This document shows positions 7,570 through 16,885 of a DNA stretch of 64,000 nt, one piece after another. The stretch lies in assembly GCA_017512485.1 (NCBI GenBank), contig JAFWGE010000031.1, positions 1 through 64,000 of the forward strand, in the 5' to 3' direction. The position numbers were made by a program, and so were the translations under genes. Source of the stretch: Oscillospiraceae bacterium. GTDB lineage: Bacteria; Bacillota; Clostridia; Oscillospirales; Oscillospiraceae. Under the pieces are notes generated by a model. The model worked only from the letters and a program-made list of their open reading frames with translations. It had not been told where the DNA came from and did not search any database. How positions within the stretch are numbered: the first letter of the stretch is position 1; each line of letters opens with the position of its first letter.

Positions 7570-9312
7570 TCACCTGGCCGTTCTGCGGCGCTTCTCGCGA
7601 ACCGCCACTGCCGTGCCCGCGGCGCACAGCGCCACGATGCAGAAGACTGCCATAGTCATCATGGGTCCGGCCGTATCTTCAATGCCGGTGTCGGGCGTGA
7701 CGTTCTTGGTGTTGGTGACTACGATGTTTTGCGGCGTCGCAGCAACGTCATTGATATCGATGGGGTTGGATGCGGCATTGCCCAAATAGGTCAGCGACAT
7801 CGTATATCCGTCGGCTCCCGTTTCAGAGACAGTCAGGTTGGCGCCGAACGGCACTTCGAGGAGATCGGCGTGCTGCCCGTCCTTCAGGCTGAGGGCTGCG
7901 CTTGTAACTGAGGAACCGCCGTATGTAAACGCCTTGTCGCTGGAGACGGTGATGGAGAAGGTCTTGTTGACATCCCCCATGTTTCCTTCGACTTCCTTGG
8001 TAACACGTACGGTGTAGGTCTTGGCTCTCCAGACGGCCACCAGGCCGTGGTAATCGAGGTTCTCGTCCGCCGCCACCTGATCGACTGGTACGTTAGAGCT
8101 TACACCGTTTTCGGTGACCTTAACAGTATAATTCGTGCCGTTCCATGTGAGCCAGAGATCGTCTTCGCCCAAATCTATATTCAACCCTGTGGGGCTGACG
8201 CCGGCTATCGTCTGAACGGTCACGTTCCCGTTACTGTCTTTTGTGGACACTTCAGTCTGACGCGACCAGCCCAGGAACTCGTAACCGGTGCGGGTGAGGG
8301 CAGCGGGAATATCAGCCGCTTCGTTTATATGCAGGCCGTCCATCGGGTTGATATCGCCCGAACCGTCGTTGCTGTACCAATAGATATGCGTGGGCGTCGC
8401 CTCGGCGATGTCTATATAGACCGCTCTGAGTTTAACTGTGTATGTTGCGGTCTTGATGTACGGGAACCCTGCGGGACCGGTTATAGTGTCCGCGCCGGAA
8501 TAAATCGCAGGCGTACCCTCAGTGGATGTGGGCGAGCCGTCCTTCTTCTCTTTCCTCCACTCCGTGACAACTACCTTGGCGTACTTCATAAGGACCGTAT
8601 AATCTCCGCCGGGGTAGACGACGACGGGCGTAGCCAGAGGCACATAATCCTGCGCTGTGTTGTCCCAGGTTAGCACTTCCCAGTGGTCAAAACGCTTATT
8701 CGCGGTATCATTGGGGGTGCTTGCGCCCTGAGCGGAGGCCACAGTGTTATCTTTATATTTTGTATCATCAGTGGGAGCGCCCGTGCCGTCGCCGGCGTCG
8801 TACACTATGTTGATACCGTCGGCTCCCTCCAGCACCTGCATCCACTTGCCGTAGAGATCGAGCTTCTTGGTTATCCACCAACGGTCCCTGGGGTTGCCCG
8901 CAGCGTCCTGTTTATCACTGTTCCAGGTGGCGCCGTTGCCCCACTGGTCCATGACGTCGGTGGCGTTTTCAGGAGCGTCCTTGTCGTAGGCAACCAGCCA
9001 CTGACTGAGGCTGTCGTTCAAAGGCGTGAGCTCCGCGTTGAAGGGCTTCGAGAGGCCGGTGTCATAGTACCAGCCCAGGAATTCGTACCCGATACGGGTA
9101 CCCGTGGGGGCGCTCACCTTATCGCCGTAGGAGATACGGAAGTTCATCTGCTGGTTTTCAGAGCCCCAGTCGAGGCTGGGATCCGGCTGATTCGGATCGT
9201 CGTCGATGTTGGCGTTGGGGTGCAGGAAAACACGGTACTGGATCTGCCTCCATTTGGCATATACATTTATGCCGCCCAGAGGATGGTGGTCCAGGTGTAC
9301 TTGACAGTACAA
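7570..9312 (-). CDS. Large repeat adhesin, 3' part (out of frame with the 5' part)
   Basis: This 580-codon frame continues the protein that starts at 12134 but lies in another reading frame. The nominal TTG start (9312) has no convincing ribosome binding site. The protein homology resumes at LGGINVYAKW near 9280. It contains several beta-grasp repeats of the InlB B/Flg_new type (motifs GYEFLGWYYD, GYEFLGWSRQ, VYAKW, LYGKW), then the same C-terminal domain as the pilins (VRVTKEVEGNMGD to VVTNTK), the sorting signal TPDTGIED, a hydrophobic helix and REKRRRTAR. If the frame is restored, the whole protein is about 1,500 residues, a pilus tip adhesin by position and architecture. Confidence 0.8.
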   Translation of the reverse strand: MYCQVHLDHHPLGGINVYAKWRQIQYRVFLHPNANIDDDPNQPDPSLDWGSENQQMNFRISYGDKVSAPTGTRIGYEFLGWYYDTGLSKPFNAELTPLNDSLSQWLVAYDKDAPENATDVMDQWGNGATWNSDKQDAAGNPRDRWWITKKLDLYGKWMQVLEGADGINIVYDAGDGTGAPTDDTKYKDNTVASAQGASTPNDTANKRFDHWEVLTWDNTAQDYVPLATPVVVYPGGDYTVLMKYAKVVVTEWRKEKKDGSPTSTEGTPAIYSGADTITGPAGFPYIKTATYTVKLRAVYIDIAEATPTHIYWYSNDGSGDINPMDGLHINEAADIPAALTRTGYEFLGWSRQTEVSTKDSNGNVTVQTIAGVSPTGLNIDLGEDDLWLTWNGTNYTVKVTENGVSSNVPVDQVAADENLDYHGLVAVWRAKTYTVRVTKEVEGNMGDVNKTFSITVSSDKAFTYGGSSVTSAALSLKDGQHADLLEVPFGANLTVSETGADGYTMSLTYLGNAASNPIDINDVAATPQNIVVTNTKNVTPDTGIEDTAGPMMTMAVFCIVALCAAGTAVAVREKRRRTAR

Positions 9313-12134
9313 CCCTCGTCCACATACCAGCCTTCAAACACATACCCGCTTTCGCCTTCAGGAAGGGTGGGCACATAATTCTTATAATCGTCCGCGATGG
9401 CAGCGCCGAACTGTATTTCCTCACTCTCATGCAGCAGGTGCGAAGCACGGTTTTGTAAATTGTTGTTGTTTCCGTCTACATACTGGCCGTCGAAGTAGTT
9501 TATTTTGAACTTCTGGCGATTGTAGACCTCGTTAATATGGTATAAAGTCGGGTTGTTTCCTGTTGTCCAGAAGTTCCGGTTATTCCAGTTTTCTCCTCTC
9601 CAGTCTACAAAATCGAATCCCTGGAACTTGGGGGCGTTCTGGTTCGTAACGGTCGTATTACTGGAACGGACTGTAAGCGGAGAATTAATGGGGTCTTCCG
9701 TAACCTCGTAATACGTCTTGCCGTTCCATGTGTGAGTCGTGTACCCGGTATAATCCACGCCCTCTATTGTTTCATACCAGATGTGGTATCTCCAGTTGTA
9801 ATAACTATTCGGGAAACGAACCACCACATAGTTCCCGTCGGGGTCGTTCGTGGCTCCCAGGATGTTTTCATTCATGACGCTCACAAGGCCCTTGACGGTA
9901 CCGGAGCCCTGGTCCGTGGGGTTAGGCTTCAGCTTGGTACCCACCATCATGACGTAGCTGACGGCCTCATGGTTATTCGCGCCGGTGATCTTGTCGTAGG
10001 TGGGCCACTTGCCGCTGATGTCCTCTCCGTAATAAGCGGGCATTACAAAGTAGTAATAGGTCCTGCCGCTCACTGACTCGCTCTGAATAGATACCGGCTG
10101 CCCGTCTATTGTATAGTCGGCCACTATACCGGGATGCTCCGTCTGATTGCTGTGCCAGGTAACTACTCCGTCGAGGCTCGAGCCGTTTCCTGAGTTGTTC
10201 GCGTAGTCGTAACGGTTATTCTGCGTCCCGTTCCTGTACAGGTAAAACTTGAAGTTGTACTGGATGCGGTCGTAATAGAGGTTCAGAACGGCGTCGCCCT
10301 CGGCTGTGATCTCAATCTGCTGGTTCTTTGATGCCTCAGTGAGACCGAAGCCGGTATAATGACCATATTGGCTTGAGCTGAACTGCCCAGTGGCATAATC
10401 CTCCGCGCCATTGTCCACCGACGTATAGGGTATGTACTGCCCCACAGAGCCGTTGTCGTTTACATAGGAGCCTGCCACCTCGTAGTCCTGCGGTGTAAGA
10501 CTTTCTTCGTTCTTTACCTTCTGGATGCTGCTCTCATTCTGTGTCCAGAAAATTATGGTATAAGGCGCCGTGGCGTTCTTGGTCCACTTGGCGTATATGG
10601 TCCTGTTCTCTGTCAGTACTTCGTTGAAATCGTATCTGGAGCTCTCCACGACCTGGCGGTAGCCCATTTCGTCAGCCTCGCCGGTCACTTCCTTATACCA
10701 GCCTCCGAAGGAGTAGCCGTAACGCTTCATCTCTGAGGCGACGGCATTGCCGGTCTGCTCGGTGGGCACGCCCTCTTTATAGAACTGAGGCGCGTTGAAG
10801 GTGGCGCCCTTGCCGTTCTCGTCAAAGACCAGCCAGTGCCCCGCGGGGGCCTCCACCACAAAATCGACGTCGCCGGTGATGGTTATAGTGGTTTCATTGG
10901 GGTAGACATGATCGTTGTCCGTGTGGCCCTGGATGTTGCCGCCGGTATAAACATAACCGGGCTCCTCGCTCGTCATGACCTTCCAGCCCTCGAAGTTGTG
11001 GCTGTCGTCCACGGGGTAATTCATGTTTACCATGTATGAGGAGCTGGTTTCCGAAGGCTGCAGGAGGACGGCCTCCGACCCCAGGGATACGCCGAATTCG
11101 TCGTAATAAGTAACGGTGAATATCTTGAAGACCGCCGCGTAGTAGTCTACGGTGGTAATGGGGTCTGTCTCGGTGATGCTGCCTATAACATCGGAAAGAA
11201 GATGCTCGCGTATCTTGTCGATGGACTGTCTGGTGGAATCGGCGTCGTAGGGATTGTCCGTAGTCCAGCCGAGGAAGCTGAGACCGCTGCCGGCAGCTAC
11301 TCCGGAGCCGGGATCGTATACGATCTCCTGCAGCTTCTCCAGCGTGTTGTCCCCGTTCTTGATGGTCATGGGAACGACAGTGCCGTCGTACAGGTGGAAG
11401 TTTAACTGCATACGGGCTTCATCGCCGTTTCCGCCTATAACGGCGTAGACGGAGAACTCCCTGGAGGCGAAGCTCACCTCGTCCTCCTCGGTGTTGTCCA
11501 GCTGGCGCACCACGGATACCTCGCCCTCGTCGCTCACGTGGACTACCTCCGCCGGCTCGTCGGCGGTGGCTATAACGTCGGACTTAAGGGTAACGTATAT
11601 GCTCCTGGCGGGCTCTATCTCAGTAACGCCGAGCCAGAAGCTTATATCCACGGCCTTGACCGTCTTGCCCTGGCCCGCCACAGTATCCTCTATCATGGCG
11701 ATGGTGGCGCGGTCGTACACGGGCACGACCTCCATGACCGTACCCGCGGGCAGCGCGTTCTCCGGCGCGTCCACAAATACGGCTATGTCGTTGGCCCAGC
11801 CCTCAAAATGCTGCGCAGGGGTGGAGCCCATCCTGGCGGGAGGAGCGTCGCCCTCGTCTCCCTCGGACTCGCCGTCATCTTCAGACACGGTCTCACCATC
11901 GGGCAAGGCGGCGTCTCCCGACGGATCCTCCTCTTCGGGAAGTCCGGGGTCTTCCCCGGAAGGATCCTCCTCCTGAATTTCCGCAGCAATTTCCTCCGCC
12001 GGAACGTCCTCATCGTCGGCCGCCCATGCATTGCCTATCAGTCCCGTGAAACCAAAAAGCATCACGGCAACAAGCAAAAGACTGAGCAGCCGTCTGTAGG
12101 GAGCTTTGTTCCAATGCAGAGACGCTCTCTTCAT
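9267..12134 (-). CDS. Large repeat adhesin, 5' part (first gene of pilus operon)
   Basis: The 955-residue frame begins at ATG 12134, seven bases after GGAGGGTGACAAT. In-frame codons continue upstream to 12299, but no better start exists there. A signal peptide (about 1-41, ending GNAWAA) is followed by a very acidic, Pro/Glu/Asp-rich segment (42-100), an N-terminal domain, and repeated modules with FLGWTTDN, FEGWKVM, FGGWYKE, IYAKWTK and FEGWYVDEG, which mark InlB B/Flg_new-type beta repeats. The frame ends prematurely at 9267 after YTWTTILWAA, although the next repeat continues in a different frame. A two-base CT duplication at 9278-9281 would explain this. Likely the tip adhesin or ancillary pilin. 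As sequenced it lacks its wall anchor. Confidence 0.85.
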   Translation of the reverse strand: MKRASLHWNKAPYRRLLSLLLVAVMLFGFTGLIGNAWAADDEDVPAEEIAAEIQEEDPSGEDPGLPEEEDPSGDAALPDGETVSEDDGESEGDEGDAPPARMGSTPAQHFEGWANDIAVFVDAPENALPAGTVMEVVPVYDRATIAMIEDTVAGQGKTVKAVDISFWLGVTEIEPARSIYVTLKSDVIATADEPAEVVHVSDEGEVSVVRQLDNTEEDEVSFASREFSVYAVIGGNGDEARMQLNFHLYDGTVVPMTIKNGDNTLEKLQEIVYDPGSGVAAGSGLSFLGWTTDNPYDADSTRQSIDKIREHLLSDVIGSITETDPITTVDYYAAVFKIFTVTYYDEFGVSLGSEAVLLQPSETSSSYMVNMNYPVDDSHNFEGWKVMTSEEPGYVYTGGNIQGHTDNDHVYPNETTITITGDVDFVVEAPAGHWLVFDENGKGATFNAPQFYKEGVPTEQTGNAVASEMKRYGYSFGGWYKEVTGEADEMGYRQVVESSRYDFNEVLTENRTIYAKWTKNATAPYTIIFWTQNESSIQKVKNEESLTPQDYEVAGSYVNDNGSVGQYIPYTSVDNGAEDYATGQFSSSQYGHYTGFGLTEASKNQQIEITAEGDAVLNLYYDRIQYNFKFYLYRNGTQNNRYDYANNSGNGSSLDGVVTWHSNQTEHPGIVADYTIDGQPVSIQSESVSGRTYYYFVMPAYYGEDISGKWPTYDKITGANNHEAVSYVMMVGTKLKPNPTDQGSGTVKGLVSVMNENILGATNDPDGNYVVVRFPNSYYNWRYHIWYETIEGVDYTGYTTHTWNGKTYYEVTEDPINSPLTVRSSNTTVTNQNAPKFQGFDFVDWRGENWNNRNFWTTGNNPTLYHINEVYNRQKFKINYFDGQYVDGNNNNLQNRASHLLHESEEIQFGAAIADDYKNYVPTLPEGESGYVFEGWYVDEGCTVKYTWTTILWAA

Positions 12135-12158
12135 ATTGTCACCCTCCTGTCCTAACAA

Positions 12159-12183
12159 TGTATCTGTCATGCCGACAGATACA
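12159..12183 (-). promoter_or_regulatory. Hairpin in the leader of the pilus operon
   Basis: TGTATCTGTC and GACAGATACA form a perfect 10-bp stem with a 5-base loop, 15 bases upstream of the adhesin ribosome binding site. There is no T run, so it is not a terminator. It may control translation or RNA stability. Confidence 0.55.
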
Positions 12184-12404
12184 AGGTGACCGCTGTAGCC
12201 GGTCGTGATCTGCCCGCAATCGTTTCGTTGATTTTTCCAGCCGGAGCGCCTACTCCCGCGGGGGACCCCCCGGGGAGGAATGGCCGCCCATGCCTTCAAT
12301 GAAAGTGAATATTATTGCGCACAAACCGCGGAAAGCGATTTATAAAACGTATAATATCCAAATGAGAATTCGCTTATTTTCCCATCATAAAAACAGTACA
12401 GTTC

Positions 12405-12433
12405 TTTATATCATTTTGTTCACAAATAGTCAA
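12405..12433 (-). promoter_or_regulatory. Promoter of the pilus operon
   Basis: On the minus strand TTGACT and TATAAA are 17 bases apart, a close match to the housekeeping consensus. Transcription would start near 12398, leaving a leader of about 265 nt before the adhesin ATG. The gap 12135-12631 otherwise holds this promoter, the divergent promoter and AT-rich DNA. Confidence 0.7.
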
Positions 12434-12518
12434 TAGTTTTTTGCTTCCGAAGTTTACATTTTGTTACTGTTTGTCATTAAAACAGAACCGTTTTGTTTTC
12501 GCCGAAGGGCCAGGACGC

Positions 12519-12548
12519 TTGTCAAACGGCGGCAACATGTTATATAAT
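12519..12548 (+). promoter_or_regulatory. Promoter for the corrinoid activator operon
   Basis: TTGTCA and TATAAT are separated by 18 bases, about 80 bases upstream of the ATG at 12632, which has its own GGAGG site. Confidence 0.6.
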
Positions 12549-12631
12549 TATTGTATTGAGCATTTATATTACCATATAATATTTATCGAAAGCGCAATAA
12601 AACAGCCGCCCCGGCGGCAGCGGAGGTAATC

Positions 12632-14215
12632 ATGTACAAACTGACTATCCATCTTTCAGACAGGACTTTTACCACGGACATTGAGGCGGGCCAAAGCATA
12701 CTTTCGGCTCTTCAGAACGCGGGCGTCCGCGACCCGGAGGCCCCCTGCGGCGGCAACGGAAAGTGCGGCAAATGCCTCGCGCGCGTGGAGGGCGCGGTGA
12801 GTGAGGCGCAGGACAGCGAAAAAAAGATAAACCCCGCCTGGGAGACTGTCCGCCTGGTATGCCAGACCGTGGCCCACGGGGACTGCGGCGTGTATATCTC
12901 CGACAAGAATTCCACCGCCAGCGTGGCCACCGGCGGCAGCGCCGCCGACTTCGAGCCGGACAGGTGGGACGAGGGCAATTACGGCATCGCCGTGGATATA
13001 GGCACCACCACCGTGGCCTCGTTCCTGTTTGAGCTCTGGACCGGGAAAAAGATAGGCACCGCCAGCGGGCTCAACGACCAGCGCTCCTTCGGCGCCGACG
13101 TAATAACCCGCTCCTCCTGGGCGATGGAGCAGGAGGGCGGACTGGAGCAGGAGCGCCTGGCCATAGTAAACCAGATAAACGGCATGGCGGACGCCCTCTG
13201 CGCCGAGGCCGGCATAAGCACAGACAAGGTGGTCCTCTGGTCCGTGGCCGGGAACACCATAATGCAGCACATTTTCTGCGGGCTCTCCCCCGCCACAATA
13301 GCGGTGGCTCCGTTCAGGCCGCTGGATCTGTTCGGCAATTTCCGCACCGCCGAATCCCTGGGCCTCAGGGGCGGCAGGGACTGCCGGGTCTATCTGCCCC
13401 CCGCCGTGGCGGGCTACGTGGGCGGAGATATCACCGCCGGTCTGCTCTCCCAGGGGGTATGCTCAGACAGAAAACCGTACATATTCCTGGATATAGGCAC
13501 CAACGGGGAGATAGTGCTGTTCAACGGCCAGGAATCCTTCTGCGCCGCCTGCGCGGCGGGGCCCGCCTTTGAGGGCGCCCACATAGAGTGCGGCGCGGGC
13601 AGCCTGCCCACCGCCATAAACAAGGTGGTGCTGAAGGACGGATCCATAACCGTGGGGACCATAGGCGGCCTGGAGCCCGACTGCATATGCGGCTCCGGTC
13701 TGCTGGACGCCCTCAGCGTAATGCTGAAGCTGGGCGTGGTGGACGAGACCGGCCGCTTCACCGACGACGACGAATTCGAGCCGGAGGCCGCGCCCTTCGT
13801 GGACTGCGACGAGTGCCGCTTCTACCCCGTCCCCGGCGGGAAGGTGTATATAAGCGACAAGGACGTGCGCGAGATACAGCTGGCAAAATCGGCCATAGCG
13901 GCGGGTATAGACGTGCTGCTGGACGAGGCCAAAATAAAGGTGGAGGACATCCAGACCCTCTACCTGGCGGGCGGCTTCGGCAGCAATCTCAACAGCGCCA
14001 GCGCCAGGGATATAGGCCTCATACCCAAGGCTCTGGCGGACAGGGTGGTCACCCTGGGCAACGCCGCCGGTGCGGGGGCGGGCGCAGCCCTCCTCTCCGC
14101 CCAGGCCAGGGACACCCTCGCCTCCTTCAATATGAAATATATAGAGCTCTCGGTGAGCCCGCTGTTCACCAATTACTACATGGACGAGATGACCTTCGAC
14201 ACAGAGGAGCTCTGA
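12632..14215 (+). CDS. Reductive activator of corrinoid enzymes (ferredoxin-ASKHA protein, RamA-like)
   Basis: The 527-residue protein is a RACE-type activator that uses ATP and a low-potential electron to re-reduce inactive Co(II) corrinoid proteins to Co(I) in methyltransferase systems. The N-terminal 2Fe-2S ferredoxin domain has Cys39, Cys45, Cys48 and Cys77 (CGGNGKCGKC, then LVCQT). An ASKHA ATPase-like domain follows, with VDIGTTT (121-127), a second phosphate motif FLDIGTNGE, and LYLAGGFGSNL near the end. No corrinoid protein or methyltransferase is adjacent, so its partner lies elsewhere. The cob operon at 43696-48184 could supply the cofactor. The stop is one base before the next ATG, so the two genes are probably cotranscribed. 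Confidence 0.88.
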   Translation: MYKLTIHLSDRTFTTDIEAGQSILSALQNAGVRDPEAPCGGNGKCGKCLARVEGAVSEAQDSEKKINPAWETVRLVCQTVAHGDCGVYISDKNSTASVATGGSAADFEPDRWDEGNYGIAVDIGTTTVASFLFELWTGKKIGTASGLNDQRSFGADVITRSSWAMEQEGGLEQERLAIVNQINGMADALCAEAGISTDKVVLWSVAGNTIMQHIFCGLSPATIAVAPFRPLDLFGNFRTAESLGLRGGRDCRVYLPPAVAGYVGGDITAGLLSQGVCSDRKPYIFLDIGTNGEIVLFNGQESFCAACAAGPAFEGAHIECGAGSLPTAINKVVLKDGSITVGTIGGLEPDCICGSGLLDALSVMLKLGVVDETGRFTDDDEFEPEAAPFVDCDECRFYPVPGGKVYISDKDVREIQLAKSAIAAGIDVLLDEAKIKVEDIQTLYLAGGFGSNLNSASARDIGLIPKALADRVVTLGNAAGAGAGAALLSAQARDTLASFNMKYIELSVSPLFTNYYMDEMTFDTEEL

Positions 14216-14216
14216 T

Positions 14217-14642
14217 ATGCTGGTCACCGAGACCGTGATCGACGTACGTTACCCCGACGCGGACGCCATGGGCATAGTGCATCACGCCGTTTACCCCGTC
14301 TGGTACGAGATCGCCAGGATGGATTTCTTTGAGAAGGCAGGGTTCGGCTATACGGTCATGAAAGAGTTCGGCGTGGATGCCGCCATGGTAAACCTCAATA
14401 TGAACTACCGCTCCCCCGTCAGATATCCCGGGCATGTCTGCGTCACCACCGGCATACGGTCTTTCGCCCCCAGGAAACTGGAGCTTGAATACACCGTCTT
14501 CTGCGGCGGCGCCGCGGTCGCGGACGCCACCTCTTTCCACGTGTGGACCGGCCCCGACATGAGGGCCTTCAGCATCCGGGACAACCTGCCGGATATCTAC
14601 GCGCTCATAGAAGCCGCCGGAGAAAAGAACCACATCAGATAA
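14217..14642 (+). CDS. Acyl-CoA thioesterase (4HBT, YbgC-like)
   Basis: The 141-residue hot-dog-fold protein would hydrolyse an acyl-CoA thioester. The active-site segment is DADAMGIVHHAVYPVWYE, with the catalytic Asp near residue 16, where the family has D-x-x-G-H-V-N-N. Length and the R-Y-x-D start fit the YbgC/FadM group. It begins one base after the activator stop and so is translationally coupled to it. The substrate is not evident. A CoA-transferase gene lies two genes downstream, so a shared role in acyl-CoA balance is possible. Confidence 0.82.
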   Translation: MLVTETVIDVRYPDADAMGIVHHAVYPVWYEIARMDFFEKAGFGYTVMKEFGVDAAMVNLNMNYRSPVRYPGHVCVTTGIRSFAPRKLELEYTVFCGGAAVADATSFHVWTGPDMRAFSIRDNLPDIYALIEAAGEKNHIR

Positions 14643-14646
14643 CGAT

Positions 14647-14678
14647 CCGGGGCTGCCGCTGCTGCGCGGCAGCCCCGG
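14647..14678 (+). terminator. 13-bp GC hairpin between thioesterase and topB
   Basis: CCGGGGCTGCCGC and its complement form a perfect 13-bp stem with a 6-base loop. No T run follows, so it may be a weak terminator or an RNA-stability element. Confidence 0.5.
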
Positions 14679-14719
14679 GATCATACGCCGTACAAGGCGA
14701 TCGCCGTTTGGAGGAAGCA

Positions 14720-16885
14720 ATGGGTAAATCTCTTGTCCTGGCAGAAAAGCCTTCCGTGGCCAGGGAACTCGCCGGAGTCCTTGGCTGCAGGGGCGGGCAG
14801 AACGGTTATTATGAGGGCGGGAAATATATCGTGACCTGGGCCCTCGGCCACCTGGTCACCCTTGCCGACCCCGCCGCCTATGACAAGCGGTGGGAAAAAT
14901 GGGACATGGACACCCTCCCCATGCTGCCCCGCTCCATGAAACTGGAGGTCATCCGCCAGTCCTCCCGCCAGTTTGGCACCGTAAAGCAGCTCATGAACAG
15001 GCAGGACGTGGGCGACGTCATAATCGCTACCGACGCCGGACGCGAGGGGGAACTGGTTGCAAGATGGATAATCATCAAGGCGGGCTGCAAAAAACCGGCG
15101 AAGCGCCTGTGGATCTCCTCCCACACCGACAGGTCCATCAGAGAGGGATTCTCCAAGCTCCGCCCCGCCGGGGAATACGAAAACCTGTTCCTCAGCGCGC
15201 AGGCCCGCAGCCAGGCGGACTGGCTTGTGGGGCTGAACGTGACGAGAGCCCTGACCTGCAGATACAACGCGCAGCTCTCCGCCGGCAGGGTCCAGACCCC
15301 TACGCTGGCCATGATAGTGCGCCGGGAGGAAGAGATACGCACTTTTAAAAGCGTCCCTTTTTCCACCGTGCGCATAAAACTGGACGGGTTTGAGGCGTCC
15401 TGGCACAGGAACGGCTCCGGGCGTATTTTTGACGATGCGGAAGCTCGCAGGCTGAAAGACAGGCTGGAGGGCCAGACCGCCTCGGTCACCGCGGTAAAAC
15501 TCACCAGGCACACGGTCCCCCCTCCCCCCGCCTACGACCTGACCCAGCTCCAGAGGGACGCCAACAAAAAATACGCGTACACCGCCAAGGAGACCCTGGA
15601 CGTCTGCCAGTCCCTCTACGAGCGCCACAAGCTGCTGACATATCCCCGCACCGATTCGCGGTATATTTCAAAGGACATAGTCCCCTCCCTCAGGGAACGG
15701 CTGCTGGCCGCCGGCCAGGGGGAGCTGAAGGACGCGGTGCGTTCCCTTCTGAAAAGCCCCCTGCGTACGCAGTACCTTGTTAACGACGCCAAGGTAACGG
15801 ACCACCACGCCATAATCCCCACCGAGGAGCAGGCGTCGCTGTGGGACCTCAGCGGGCAGGAGCAGAACATATATGAAATGGCCGCCCGCCAGTTCATCTG
15901 CACCATGATGCCTCCCTACGTCTATGAGACGGCGGAGGTGTCTCTGGCCGCGGCCGGGGAGACGTTCACCGCCAGGTTCCGCACCGTGCTGGACCCCGGC
16001 TGGAGATCGCTGTCCGCCGCCCCGTCAGAAGACGAGGATGAAGACGGCGAAGAATTCTCCGTCGGTCCCCGCGCCCCGGAGAAGGGGGCCCGGCTCCCCA
16101 TCAGGGAGGTCAGGACCGTGCCGGGCAAGACATCCCCTCCCGCCAGATACACCGAGGCCACGCTGCTCACGGCCATGGAGCACCCCGTGGGGGACAACGG
16201 CAGGAAGATCACCGGCAGCCTCGGCACCCCCGCCACAAGGGCGGATATAATCGACAGGCTGTTCACCGCTTTCTACGCCGAGCGCAGGGGCAGGGAGATA
16301 GTCCCGACGTCCAAAGGCAAACAGCTGATCTCCCTGGCGCCTCCCCAGCTCCTTTCGGCGGAGCTCACCGCAAAATGGGAGGAGCGCCTGGCGCGCATAG
16401 CTTCCGGCGCCGAACGGGACACGGCCTTTATAGAGGACATGAGGTCCTTCGCTTCATCCCTGGTGGACCAGGTGAAGGCGGCCGTGGGGAAATACGTCCA
16501 CGACAACGCCACGCGGCAGAACTGCCCCGACTGCGGGGCCGTCCTGCTGAGAGTCAAGGGAAAACACGGGGAAATGCTCGTCTGTTCGGACCGGGAGTGC
16601 GGCTACAGGAAGAGCGTTTCCCGCGCCACCAACGCCCGGTGCCCCAACTGCCACAAAAAGATGGAACTCAGGGGCAGCGGGGATTCGCAGATATTCGCTT
16701 GCGTGTGCGGATACCGTGAAAAGCTCTCCGCCTTCAAGGAGAGGACGGCCGGAAAATCCGCCGGCAAGGCTGACGTGCGCCGCTACATGGAAAAGCAGAA
16801 AAACTCCGGGAGCGGCGGCAGCAGCGCCATGGCGGAGCAGCTCGCCAAATGGCTTGAAAACAACAGGGGGCACGACACGAAATGA
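14720..16885 (+). CDS. topB: DNA topoisomerase III
   Basis: This type IA topoisomerase (721 residues) relaxes and decatenates DNA through a 5'-phosphotyrosine intermediate. The TOPRIM domain has LVLAEKPSVAREL (5-17) and the metal-binding TDAGREGEL (104-112). The catalytic Tyr308 lies in LLTYPRTDSRY. LSAGRVQTPTLAM is typical of the family. The C-terminus has zinc-ribbon modules (CPDCG, CSDRECGY, CPNCHKK, CVCGY) and a Lys/Ser-rich tail. The ATG at 14720 has GGAGG five bases upstream; longer in-frame extensions upstream lack this. Its stop overlaps the CoA-transferase start in ATGA. TopB proteins of this zinc-finger type are common on both chromosomes and integrative elements, but no conjugation genes are nearby. 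Confidence 0.93.
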   Translation: MGKSLVLAEKPSVARELAGVLGCRGGQNGYYEGGKYIVTWALGHLVTLADPAAYDKRWEKWDMDTLPMLPRSMKLEVIRQSSRQFGTVKQLMNRQDVGDVIIATDAGREGELVARWIIIKAGCKKPAKRLWISSHTDRSIREGFSKLRPAGEYENLFLSAQARSQADWLVGLNVTRALTCRYNAQLSAGRVQTPTLAMIVRREEEIRTFKSVPFSTVRIKLDGFEASWHRNGSGRIFDDAEARRLKDRLEGQTASVTAVKLTRHTVPPPPAYDLTQLQRDANKKYAYTAKETLDVCQSLYERHKLLTYPRTDSRYISKDIVPSLRERLLAAGQGELKDAVRSLLKSPLRTQYLVNDAKVTDHHAIIPTEEQASLWDLSGQEQNIYEMAARQFICTMMPPYVYETAEVSLAAAGETFTARFRTVLDPGWRSLSAAPSEDEDEDGEEFSVGPRAPEKGARLPIREVRTVPGKTSPPARYTEATLLTAMEHPVGDNGRKITGSLGTPATRADIIDRLFTAFYAERRGREIVPTSKGKQLISLAPPQLLSAELTAKWEERLARIASGAERDTAFIEDMRSFASSLVDQVKAAVGKYVHDNATRQNCPDCGAVLLRVKGKHGEMLVCSDRECGYRKSVSRATNARCPNCHKKMELRGSGDSQIFACVCGYREKLSAFKERTAGKSAGKADVRRYMEKQKNSGSGGSSAMAEQLAKWLENNRGHDTK

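Noticed and set aside
9267..9312. Programmed ribosomal frameshifting as the cause of the split adhesin
   Set aside because: There is no slippery heptamer or obvious downstream pseudoknot near 9280; a CT duplication or sequencing error is simpler.
14720..16885. topB as evidence for an integrative conjugative element
   Set aside because: No relaxase, type IV secretion, integrase or partition genes occur nearby, and the neighbours are metabolic genes.
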